DNA from: Gemmatimonadota bacterium
Lineage (GTDB): Bacteria; Gemmatimonadota; Gemmatimonadetes; Longimicrobiales; Gaopeijiaceae
NCBI GenBank assembly: GCA_009841165.1
Contig: VXMI01000156.1
Coordinates: 1 to 64,000, forward strand
DNA: 64,000 bases
Direction: 5' to 3'
The notes beneath the pieces were generated by a model. The model worked only from the letters and a program-made list of their open reading frames with translations, was not told the origin of the DNA and did not search any database. A program made the translations under genes and the position numbers. Of this stretch, positions 1 to 7,745 are shown piece after piece. How positions within the stretch are numbered: the first letter of the stretch is position 1; each line of letters begins with the position of its first letter.

Positions 1-1136
1 CGCCCGTACGCCGCCGGCCCCGGCTCCGACCCCGCGCTCTCGGGCCCCACGTGGATGCGGTCGAGATCGTCCACCCCGGCGATGGAGCCGCCCCCCGCCC
101 CGATCTCCACCATCTCGATCACGGGGATGCGCACGGGCAGGCCGCTCCCCTGCTTGAAACGGTAGCTGCGGGCCACCTCGAAGGTGCGGGAGTGGAGCGG
201 CTCGCCGCCGTCGATCACGCACAGCTTGGCGGTGGTGCCTCCCATGTCGAACGAGAGGACGTCGCCCAGCGCGAGCTCGCGGGCGAGGTGGCTCGCCAGG
301 ATCGCCCCCCCGGCGGGGCCGGATTCGACCAGGCGGACGGGCGCGGTGACGGCGGTCTCGAGGGTCGTGAGGCCGCCGCCCGAGGTCATGAGCAGGAAGG
401 GGCACAGCAGGCCGGACTCGCGCAGCGACCTGGCGAGGCCGGTCAGATAACGGGCCATGAGCGGCTGCACGTAGGCGTTGGCGCACGCCGTGGAAACGCG
501 CTCGTACTCGCGGACCTCGGGGCAGACGTCGGAGGCGAGGGTGACCGAGATGCGGGGGCGCTCGGCGGCCAGGATCTCGGCGATGCGCCGCTCGTGGGCG
601 GGATTGGCGTAGCCGTGGATGAGGCCGATCGCGACGGCTTCGACGCCGTGTTCGTCGAGCGTGGGGAGGACGGCGTGCACCGACTCCTCGTCGAGCGGGA
701 CGAGGATGCGGCCTCGGTGGTCGAGCCGCTCCACGACGGGCAGGCGCAGGTGGCGCGGGACGAGCGGCGGGGGGCGGTCGACCCCGATGTCATACTGCTC
801 GAAGCGGTTCTCGTGGGCCATCTCGAGAGCGTCGCGGTGCCCGGCTGTCGTGATCAGCGCGGTGCGCGCGCCCTTCCGCTCGATGATCGCGTTGGTGGCC
901 AGCGTGGTGCCGTGAATGACGAGGCGGACGGCCGAGGGTGGGACGGCCGCCGTCTCGAGGACCTTGTGCACGCCCTGCAGCACACCCCGTTCCGGGGCGG
1001 CGGGGGTGGTGAGCACCTTGGTCGTGACGAGGCGGCCGTCGACTTCGAGCGCCACGTCGGTGAAGGTGCCACCGATGTCGACGGCGAGGCGGGCGCTACC
1101 GGGGTCGGGCCGCTCCGTGGGGGCGCGCTCAGCCAT
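1..1136 (-). CDS. Hydantoinase/oxoprolinase (HyuA-type) N-terminal part, cut by window edge
   Basis: The gene reads leftward from an ATG at 1136-1134 and runs off the window start, so only about 378 N-terminal residues are visible. Near residue 20 the translation has D-I-G-G-T-F-T-D-V, the actin-like ATPase phosphate-binding motif of HyuA/5-oxoprolinase proteins. Further on it has H-G-T-T-L-A-T-N-A-I-I-E-R-K-G and G-A-G-G-G-S-I-A, both typical of the family. Members open hydantoin or 5-oxoproline rings in an ATP-dependent way, usually with a HyuB partner, which would lie outside the window. The start codon overlaps the end of the upstream SDR by 8 bases, so the two are probably translated together. 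The substrate cannot be told from sequence. Confidence 0.88.
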   Translation of the reverse strand, partial: MAERAPTERPDPGSARLAVDIGGTFTDVALEVDGRLVTTKVLTTPAAPERGVLQGVHKVLETAAVPPSAVRLVIHGTTLATNAIIERKGARTALITTAGHRDALEMAHENRFEQYDIGVDRPPPLVPRHLRLPVVERLDHRGRILVPLDEESVHAVLPTLDEHGVEAVAIGLIHGYANPAHERRIAEILAAERPRISVTLASDVCPEVREYERVSTACANAYVQPLMARYLTGLARSLRESGLLCPFLLMTSGGGLTTLETAVTAPVRLVESGPAGGAILASHLARELALGDVLSFDMGGTTAKLCVIDGGEPLHSRTFEVARSYRFKQGSGLPVRIPVIEMVEIGAGGGSIAGVDDLDRIHVGPESAGSEPGPAAYG

Positions 1137-1917
1137 CTTCCCGCAACGGCACGGTGTAGTTGAGCGACAGCCTTCCGCCGTCGGGATAGATCGTGTCCCC
1201 GGTGATGTACGACGCGTAGTCGGACGCCAGGAAGACGGCGACGCTCGCCACCTCTTCGGGTCCGCCGATCCTGCCCATCGGAGTCCGCGAGAGGATCGTG
1301 CGCCGCGCTTCCTCGTTCGCGATGACGACGTTGAGCATGTCGGTGAGGATCGTACCGGGCCCGATGGCATTGACACGGATGTCGTGGGGGGCCAGTGCCA
1401 TCGCCATCGCCCTGGTGAGCTGCGCGACGCCGCCCTTCGACGCCGCATAGGGAAGCTGGTCGGGGATCGTCACCACGGCGTTGGTAGAGGACATGTTGAT
1501 GATGGCGCCCTTCGTTCCGCTCTCGACCATGTGGCGCGCGACCAGTTGGCCGAGGAGGAAGGTGCCGCGCAGGTTCACCGCGATCACGCGGTCGAAATCC
1601 TCCACGGTGGCGTCCAGGATGGAGCCCTGGACGATGATCCCGGCGTTGTTGAGGAGGATGTCGCAGGCGCCGAACCGATCCAGGCAGGCGTCCAGGATCG
1701 CGGCGCAGTCGCCCTCATCGCTCACGTCGGCGCGGACGGCCAGCGTTGCGGCTCCCGTCTCCTGCGCGATCACGGCGGCGGTGGCGGCGCACTCGTCGCC
1801 GAGCACGTCGGCCAGAACGACATCGGCGCGGTGCCGGGCGAAGGCCCGCGCGCAGGCCGCACCGATCCCCCTGGCCGCCCCGGTCACGATGGCAGTCCTC
1901 CCCGAGAGAGAAATCAC
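1129..1917 (-). CDS. Short-chain dehydrogenase/reductase (SDR)
   Basis: A classical SDR with the NAD(P)-binding T-G-x3-G-x-G motif (TGAARGIG), the N-N-A-G motif, a catalytic Ser in N-M-S-S-T and the Y-A-A-S-K active-site pair. It ends with the usual D-G-G region followed by a short tail. I prefer the GTG at 1917, which puts the Rossmann strand at the protein start and has a CGGAG Shine-Dalgarno about 9 bases upstream. The frame stays open to an ATG at 2046, which would add 43 atypical residues and lacks a ribosome site. Its last codons overlap the HyuA start, suggesting a joint role in a catabolic pathway. The substrate is unknown. Confidence 0.88.
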   Translation of the reverse strand: MISLSGRTAIVTGAARGIGAACARAFARHRADVVLADVLGDECAATAAVIAQETGAATLAVRADVSDEGDCAAILDACLDRFGACDILLNNAGIIVQGSILDATVEDFDRVIAVNLRGTFLLGQLVARHMVESGTKGAIINMSSTNAVVTIPDQLPYAASKGGVAQLTRAMAMALAPHDIRVNAIGPGTILTDMLNVVIANEEARRTILSRTPMGRIGGPEEVASVAVFLASDYASYITGDTIYPDGGRLSLNYTVPLREDG

Positions 1918-2047
1918 TCGATCGGGCTCCGTTTCTTTCAGTATCAGGTCCCCCGGCCCCGTCCCCACCAACCTGAAAAGCTCGCACGATTCGGATGAAC
2001 TGGCGAGTCGGCGCGCCGACGGCGGTATGTCAACCGGGCTTGTCATT

Positions 2048-2067
2048 ATGTAAACTGTTATTTACAT
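2048..2067. promoter_or_regulatory. AT-rich palindrome between SDR/HyuA operon and YjiH gene
   Basis: ATGTAAA and TTTACAT form a perfect 7-bp inverted repeat around a 6-bp spacer, in an otherwise very GC-rich divergent intergenic region. The spacing suits a dimeric regulator such as a GntR-type repressor. It could control the leftward SDR/HyuA operon, the rightward transporter, or both. Regulator identity is inference. Confidence 0.5.
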
Positions 2068-2146
2068 CTCGGCCGCCGGACTGCCCGCTTGAGACGCCCC
2101 CGCGCCCGTTGGCAGCCCAGGACCCTCGCCCCTACCTTGCACGCCC

Positions 2147-3469
2147 ATGAAGACCCTGCGATTCGTTCTCCCATCGCTGGTCGGCGTGGCGATGTTCCTC
2201 GCGCCCTATCCGACCGAGGCCGGACTCAACATCGGACTGGGCGTTCTCACGGACTGGGCCAAGGCGCTCCTGGACGACTGGCTGCCCGCGATCGCGGTGG
2301 TCATCGTGTGCCTCTCCGCGCTGCTGTCACTGTACGCCTTGCTGGCCCGGCCCGCGTGGGCGCGCGACGCGAAGGGCATCGCCGCGATCTTCGCCGTTTC
2401 GCGGGCGTCGGCGGCCGTGCGCGCGGTCGGAGCGGTCGTCGCGTGCATGATCCTCCTGGGCACCGGTCCGGCATGGATCACCTCCGGGGACACCGGCGGG
2501 GTGATCCTGAACGATCTCATGACGGTCATCACCATCGTCTTCGTCTTCGCGTCGTTCCTGCTGCCGTTCCTGACCGACTTCGGGCTCATGGAGTTCATCG
2601 GCACCATGTTGCGGCGCGTCGTCCGGCCGCTCTTCCGTCTTCCCGGCAGGGCTGCGGTCGACGCGGCGGCCTCCTGGTTCGGCTCGTCGATCGTGGGACT
2701 CGTGATCACGACCGAGCAGTACGACCGGGGCTACTACACCGAGCGAGAAGCCCTGGTCATCGCGCTCAACTTCTCGGTCGTGTCCGTCGCGTTCGCGAAG
2801 GTCGTGACCGATTTCGCGGGGCTCGGCGAACATTTCCTGCCGCTCTACGGCACCGTGGTCGTGAGCGGTCTGGTGGCGGCCGTGATCGTGCCGCGCCTCC
2901 CACCCCTGTCCCGCAAGCGTGAGCTTTACTCCCCGGCCGGCCCCGCAGTGGCAACAGACGATGCACCCGGGCCCGGCCTGCTGGCCCGCAGCCTGGCGCT
3001 GGCCGGTGAACGGGCGGCACGGGCCCCCGGACCCGCCGCGCTGGCACGGCACGGGCTGCGCACAACCTTCGACGTCTGGTTCGGCCTCCTGCCGCTGGTC
3101 ATGGTGATCGGTACGGCATCGCTGGCGGTCGCCAACCACACCCCCATCTTCGACTGGCTCTCGTATCCGCTCGTGCCGTTCGCCGAACTGCTGCAGCTTC
3201 CCGAGGCGGCGGCGGCCGCGCCCGCGCTCCTCGTGGGTTTCGCCGACCAGTTCCTGCCGGTCATCCTGGGACAGTCGATCGAGAGCGAACTCACCCGCTT
3301 CGTGATCGCTTGCGCTGCCGTGACCCAGCTCGTCTACATGTCGGAGGTGGGTGCCTACCTGCTCAAGTCGAAGCTGTCCGTCAGCCTGCCGGAACTGTTC
3401 GTGGTCTTCGTTCTGCGGACGCTGATCACGGTGCCGATCTGCGCCCTCTTCGCCCACATGATCTTCTGA
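2147..3469 (+). CDS. YjiH-family / nucleoside-recognition (GATE domain) membrane protein
   Basis: A 440-residue polytopic inner-membrane protein with around ten hydrophobic segments. Conserved stretches include the central S-S-I-V-G-L-V-I-T and the C-terminal G-F-A-D-Q-F-L-P, and it resembles the YjiH/nucleoside-recognition transporter group. Family members are thought to move small organic solutes, but none has a firmly known substrate here. It is divergent from the SDR/HyuA operon and shares the palindrome at 2048-2067, so import of the substrate of those enzymes is a reasonable guess. It abuts the convergent DinB gene with a one-base gap. Confidence 0.75.
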   Translation: MKTLRFVLPSLVGVAMFLAPYPTEAGLNIGLGVLTDWAKALLDDWLPAIAVVIVCLSALLSLYALLARPAWARDAKGIAAIFAVSRASAAVRAVGAVVACMILLGTGPAWITSGDTGGVILNDLMTVITIVFVFASFLLPFLTDFGLMEFIGTMLRRVVRPLFRLPGRAAVDAAASWFGSSIVGLVITTEQYDRGYYTEREALVIALNFSVVSVAFAKVVTDFAGLGEHFLPLYGTVVVSGLVAAVIVPRLPPLSRKRELYSPAGPAVATDDAPGPGLLARSLALAGERAARAPGPAALARHGLRTTFDVWFGLLPLVMVIGTASLAVANHTPIFDWLSYPLVPFAELLQLPEAAAAAPALLVGFADQFLPVILGQSIESELTRFVIACAAVTQLVYMSEVGAYLLKSKLSVSLPELFVVFVLRTLITVPICALFAHMIF

Positions 3470-3470
3470 C

Positions 3471-3941
3471 TCAGCTGTACGGCATCGGCGCCACCTTGCC
3501 CAGGAGCCGCGCGTACACCGTGAGCGCTCCCCGGTGGTGCGCGGTGTGATCCACGATGGGACCGACGATGGCTGCCCGGGGGGCGCCCTTCATGATGCTT
3601 TCGTCGGGAATCGTCCCGGCGAGATCCTCGGCCGAAGCCGATGCGAAGGTCGCGATCGCCTTCTCGAAGGCCCGGTCGAGCCACGCGTTCGCCTCTTCCA
3701 GCGTCTCGACTGCGCGGGCGGCGGCGATCAGTCCGTCAAAGTCCAGATTCCAGCCCTCGCCGAAGGCGCCCTCGACGAACCACTCCACCGAGTCGGCCGC
3801 GTGGGCGATGTGTCCGGCCACGGTGTAGAGTTCGGGCTGGGGCGCGAACCCGGCGTCTTCCTCCGCGAAGATCGAAATGGTGCTCTTCATGTACTTGTGG
3901 GACGTTTTCAGCTGGATGACGAGTGCATCGGTCTGCGACAT
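3471..3941 (-). CDS. DinB-family putative metal-dependent protein
   Basis: A 156-residue helical protein of the DinB/YfiT four-helix-bundle superfamily. The visible metal-ligand candidates are H-I-A-H in the second helix and the H-T-A-H-H pattern near the C-terminus, which matches the three-His site of the family. DinB-like proteins include thiol-dependent S-transferases and hydrolases; nothing narrows the reaction here. It is a single gene, convergent with the YjiH gene, with its own start upstream of the divergent serine hydrolase. Confidence 0.85.
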   Translation of the reverse strand: MSQTDALVIQLKTSHKYMKSTISIFAEEDAGFAPQPELYTVAGHIAHAADSVEWFVEGAFGEGWNLDFDGLIAAARAVETLEEANAWLDRAFEKAIATFASASAEDLAGTIPDESIMKGAPRAAIVGPIVDHTAHHRGALTVYARLLGKVAPMPYS

Positions 3942-4036
3942 CGGGTGGTCTCCCCTTTGAGCAGCGGGTTCGTTTGTGAGCGCGGGCCGCGAAGTCTAGC
4001 TTACCCAACCACCATGCTCCAGCCCCCGCGAGACCC

Positions 4037-5380
4037 ATGACCCGATTCACTCCCTCTCCGGTCCGTGCACCGGCCGTCGCGGCCCTCTGGCTCGCCGTCG
4101 CGGTTCCTTCGCCGGTGGCGGTCCTGTCACCGATCTCGATTCTGGCGCCAGAGGCGATCGCGGCGCAGGAACTCCGCCGCGTCTCTCCTGCCGAGGCAGG
4201 CTTCGTCCCGGGTCGGTTGGAGCGGATCGGGGCCTTGTTGGAGGACTATGTCGCCGGCGGCAGCCTTCCCGGCGCGGTGGTCGCGGTCCTGCGCGACGGC
4301 GCGGTCGTTTACAAGGAGGCCGTCGGTTACAGCGATGTGGATGCGGGGGAGCGGCTCGAGGTCGACGCGATCTTCCGCATCGCTTCGCAAACGAAGGCGA
4401 TCGTCAGCGTCGCCGTGATGATGCTCCAGGACGACGGCGCACTCCTGATCTCGGACCCCCTGGGCAAATACCTTCCGGCCTTTTCGACCACCACCGTGGC
4501 TGTCCCCGGCGAGGACGGCTACGACATCGTGCCCGCCGATCGCCCGATCACCGTTCGGGATCTGCTCACCCACACGGCAGGCATCTCGTACGGCTACGGA
4601 CCCGGCGGCGACCTGTGGGCCGAGGCCGGAATCACGGGATGGTATTTCGCGCACCGGGACGAACCCGTCCGGGCCACCGTCGACCGGATGGCCGCCCTTC
4701 CCTTCCAGGCGCATCCCGGTACGCGCTTCGTGTACGGCTACGCCACCGACATCCTCGGCGCGCTGGTCGAGGAGGTCTCCGGCCTCACCCTGGACGAGTT
4801 CCTGTCGACGCGCATCTTCGACCCCCTCGACATGCGCGACACCCACTTCTACCTGCCCGGCGACAAGACCGACCGTCTGGCGGTGGTCTACGGCCACGAC
4901 GGGCCGGGCAACCTGAGCCGCGCGCCCGAGGGCCCCGGCATGAACACGCAGGGGCAGTATGTCGACGGTCCCCGCGCAAGCTTCTCGGGCGGCGCGGGCC
5001 TCCTCTCGACCGCACGCGACTACGCCCGCTTCCTTCAGATGATGCTGAACGGCGGCCGACTGGGCGACGCCCGCATCCTGTCTCCGGCGAGCGTGGCGCT
5101 GATGACCGCCAATCACGTCGGCGACCTGCTCGGCAACGGGGTCGGTTTCGGGCTGGGCTTTGAGGTCCGTCTCGATCTCGGCGCGGCCGGCGAGCCCGGA
5201 TCGGAGGGAGACTACGGTTGGGGGGGCGCCTATCACACCACCTTCTGGGTGGATCCGGCCGAGCGTCTGGTCGTCGTCTATTTCACGCAACTGCGGGGCA
5301 ACCGGCCGGTCGACGACCACGCAAAACTTCGCGCACTGGTCTACGGCGCCCTGGCAAACCAGCACGGTGGTTTTCCGTAA
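4037..5380 (+). CDS. Exported serine hydrolase, beta-lactamase (class C/PBP-like) fold
   Basis: A 447-residue protein. The Sec signal peptide ends in I-A-A-Q near residue 36. It is followed by a beta-lactamase-like domain with the nucleophile motif S-Q-T-K (Ser about 117, Lys about 120), a Y-G-Y in the position of the Y-x-N motif, and a Gly-rich C-terminal strand. Such proteins are esterases, D-aminopeptidases or penicillin-binding proteins rather than resistance enzymes in most genomes. It acts in the periplasm. A second, divergent paralogue lies at 36871-38115. Confidence 0.88.
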   Translation: MTRFTPSPVRAPAVAALWLAVAVPSPVAVLSPISILAPEAIAAQELRRVSPAEAGFVPGRLERIGALLEDYVAGGSLPGAVVAVLRDGAVVYKEAVGYSDVDAGERLEVDAIFRIASQTKAIVSVAVMMLQDDGALLISDPLGKYLPAFSTTTVAVPGEDGYDIVPADRPITVRDLLTHTAGISYGYGPGGDLWAEAGITGWYFAHRDEPVRATVDRMAALPFQAHPGTRFVYGYATDILGALVEEVSGLTLDEFLSTRIFDPLDMRDTHFYLPGDKTDRLAVVYGHDGPGNLSRAPEGPGMNTQGQYVDGPRASFSGGAGLLSTARDYARFLQMMLNGGRLGDARILSPASVALMTANHVGDLLGNGVGFGLGFEVRLDLGAAGEPGSEGDYGWGGAYHTTFWVDPAERLVVVYFTQLRGNRPVDDHAKLRALVYGALANQHGGFP

Positions 5381-5450
5381 TGCGTCGTTGGGCATATGTT
5401 TACCGGATGGGCGGGACAGGCAGCAAGTAGCGAAAGAAGACAAGGACAGG

Positions 5451-6557
5451 ATGATCCTCGTAGATCGCCACACGCGCTCCGGGCAGGGGCCCTTCCATGC
5501 GACACTGCGCATCATGCCCGCTTCGCGCATCGAACTCATCAACGTTCGCGGCAAGCTACTGGAGGAGTTCGGCGACGATTTCACGAAATACACCCGTTCG
5601 TTCTACATCTCGAACCACACGACCGCGGGATACCTCGACCAGCGGCTGGCGGAGTTGCTGGAGCACGATGGCCGCGGGATCCAGGGCTATCTGCAGCTCT
5701 TCCAGGAACTGTTCCCGGCGGGTGCCGACTACACGCACGACACGATGCACCTCCGCTCGGAACTCTCCGAGGAGCAGCGCGACAAGGAGCCGCTGAACGC
5801 CGACTCCCACCTGACGTTCATCGGGGCCGGGCTGCACAACTCGGCGTCGTACGAGCTCGGCGGCTCCGAGCCCGTCTGGTTCGTGGAACTCGACGGCGTG
5901 CACGTCGGCGGCACGCGGCATCGGCGCACCACGGTGGTCGCCTATGACCAGGAAGAGGAAGTGGCGAGCGCGCGTGTGTCGGTCAAGGCATCTCCGCACC
6001 CGATCGACGCCCAGAACCTCCGCGACCCGGATCTGGGCTTCATCGGCACCCTTCAGACGATGGTGGAGGAGCACGGCGTGTCGTTCGGGCGGTTCGACGT
6101 GTCGCTCCCGGAGGAAGAGGAGCACGCCGGCCTGACGGTGAACGAATACGAGGCGCTGCTCATGAACTACGACCTGCGCGACGCCTTGAGAAACCCGTTT
6201 CGATTCATGGCGCAGACGGGAAAGGACGTCACGGCGGTGCTGCGGGATCCCCGCACGATACCCGCCAAGGCCGTCAACTTCGCCCAGTACGACGCCTTCC
6301 ATGTTCTCAACCAGGTGCTCGACCGAATCCGGCTGCGCGATTCGCTGGTCGAGCGGGTGGTGAACAAGGCGGTCGCGCTGCCCGTGTCGCACTTTCTGCG
6401 GATGAAGCGCGGATTCAGCCTGCCGGTGCTGGATCGACGCGGCGATGGGACCGGCGAGATCGGCTGGGGGACATACCAAAGTCCGATTCTGGTGCAGTGG
6501 AAGGGCGCCCGGCAACGTACGCGGGCGCTGGATGTGAGGCTGGTGAGGTTCGTGTAG
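5451..6557 (+). CDS. YjbQ/UPF0047-like domain protein with long C-terminal extension
   Basis: The first 165 residues follow the YjbQ plan: the H-T-T-A-G motif at 56-60, Y-T-H near 94-96, N-A-D-S-H at 116-120 for the metal-binding NADAH signature, and a V-W-F-V-E-L-D-G strand in place of the usual L-G-T-W-Q-x-I. YjbQ proteins are small, about 140 residues, and have been linked to thiamine phosphate synthase-like activity. Here some 200 extra residues of unknown fold follow. The ATG at 5451 is preceded by AAGGA and is preferred over upstream in-frame starts inside the serine hydrolase gene. It is 15 bases upstream of the MpaB-like gene, so the two are probably co-transcribed. Confidence 0.68.
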   Translation: MILVDRHTRSGQGPFHATLRIMPASRIELINVRGKLLEEFGDDFTKYTRSFYISNHTTAGYLDQRLAELLEHDGRGIQGYLQLFQELFPAGADYTHDTMHLRSELSEEQRDKEPLNADSHLTFIGAGLHNSASYELGGSEPVWFVELDGVHVGGTRHRRTTVVAYDQEEEVASARVSVKASPHPIDAQNLRDPDLGFIGTLQTMVEEHGVSFGRFDVSLPEEEEHAGLTVNEYEALLMNYDLRDALRNPFRFMAQTGKDVTAVLRDPRTIPAKAVNFAQYDAFHVLNQVLDRIRLRDSLVERVVNKAVALPVSHFLRMKRGFSLPVLDRRGDGTGEIGWGTYQSPILVQWKGARQRTRALDVRLVRFV

Positions 6558-6572
6558 AGGCGGCTGCGAGAA

Positions 6573-7742
6573 TTGAACGTTCCGAGTGCCTACGTCGAAG
6601 GATACGAGACCGCGCGCAAGCGTGACCCGGCGCTTGCGGAGACCTACATCCGCAACACGATGGTCGGCGATCCGCTGGCGGACGCCCTGGTGCAGGATCT
6701 CTCTTCGTTTCCCCCGGGAGAGGTGCACTCGATCCTGACGAGAGCGCTGGAATCTTCCGAGGCCGTACCATCGGACATGCCCGAGTCACTACATGAGTTC
6801 GTCGCGGAGGCGCAAGCCGTGCCGGAATGGTTCGACCCCGGGATCGCCCGGATGGCCTCGCGCGCCTTCCTGCGTAACTCCGACATCGTCCTCGCGGCCC
6901 TGGTCGGCGGCAGCATTGTCGAGGGCTTCTCCACCCTGATCAGCAAGTCCTTCCGGATCCGGGGACGGGTGACCGCCTCGGGTGTGCGCCGGCTCAAGCA
7001 GAACGGAATGCAGCTGGTCGAGCAGTACCTCCCGGGTGGAATGGAGCCGGCGGGCGACGGATGGAGGCTCACACTCCGCGTTCGCCTGGTGCATGCGCAG
7101 TCCAGATACCTGATCAACCAGTCGGACGAATGGGACCGTGAGCGGCACGGAGAACCGATCAGCGCGTCCCATATTCTCCTGGCCGGCGCCGCCTTTTCCG
7201 GTCGTCTCATGCGGCATGTGGCGACGCTGGGGGGCGATTTCAGCACGGAGGAGCGGGAAGCCTACATCCATGTCTGGCGCTACACGGGACTGCTGATGGG
7301 CATCCCCGAGGAGATCCTTTTCGACGACGAAGAGTCCGCATGCCATACGTTCGAAATCGGTTCGCTGTGCGAACCCCCCGCGGACCTCGACGCGATCATC
7401 ATGGCCAACAGTCTCGTGAACAGCGCCCCGGTGATCATCGGTGTCAACCAGCCCGCCGAGCGCAGAGAGATGGCGCGCATCGTGACCCAGGCGTCGCGTG
7501 AGCTGATCGGTGACGAACTCGCCGACACGTTCCTGTTCCCGCGCCAGAAGCGAAAGGTGGTTCCGGCGATGCGGTTCAAGCACCGGTTCCGCAGGATCGT
7601 CGGAAAGGTGCTTCCCCGCGTCGGAGCGAGGGGACAGCTGGACCGCTTCGTCTCGTTGATGGACTTCGCGAGTTTCGACGCGGCCAAGTTCTCCTACCGC
7701 CTGCCCACCGCCCTGTACGACGAGGACTCGGCGGAATGGTAG
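6573..7742 (+). CDS. Oxygenase MpaB family protein (DUF2236, latex-clearing-protein-like)
   Basis: A 389-residue protein from a TTG start. The diagnostic R-V-R-L-V-H-A-x-S-R motif lies around residues 169-178; in MpaB and rubber oxygenase (Lcp) relatives this His region helps hold a b-type heme. The preceding segment with G-G-S-I-V-E-G-F and the C-terminal helical part also fit the family. A heme-dependent oxygenase reaction is expected from the family, but the substrate is open. It is probably co-transcribed with the YjbQ-like gene just upstream. It ends four bases before the convergent RND gene. Confidence 0.82.
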   Translation: MNVPSAYVEGYETARKRDPALAETYIRNTMVGDPLADALVQDLSSFPPGEVHSILTRALESSEAVPSDMPESLHEFVAEAQAVPEWFDPGIARMASRAFLRNSDIVLAALVGGSIVEGFSTLISKSFRIRGRVTASGVRRLKQNGMQLVEQYLPGGMEPAGDGWRLTLRVRLVHAQSRYLINQSDEWDRERHGEPISASHILLAGAAFSGRLMRHVATLGGDFSTEEREAYIHVWRYTGLLMGIPEEILFDDEESACHTFEIGSLCEPPADLDAIIMANSLVNSAPVIIGVNQPAERREMARIVTQASRELIGDELADTFLFPRQKRKVVPAMRFKHRFRRIVGKVLPRVGARGQLDRFVSLMDFASFDAAKFSYRLPTALYDEDSAEW

Positions 7743-7745
7743 CGC

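Noticed and set aside
51-1163. A 370-codon plus-strand frame at the window start
   Set aside because: Antisense to the HyuA-like gene, whose phosphate-binding and Gly-rich motifs are clear.
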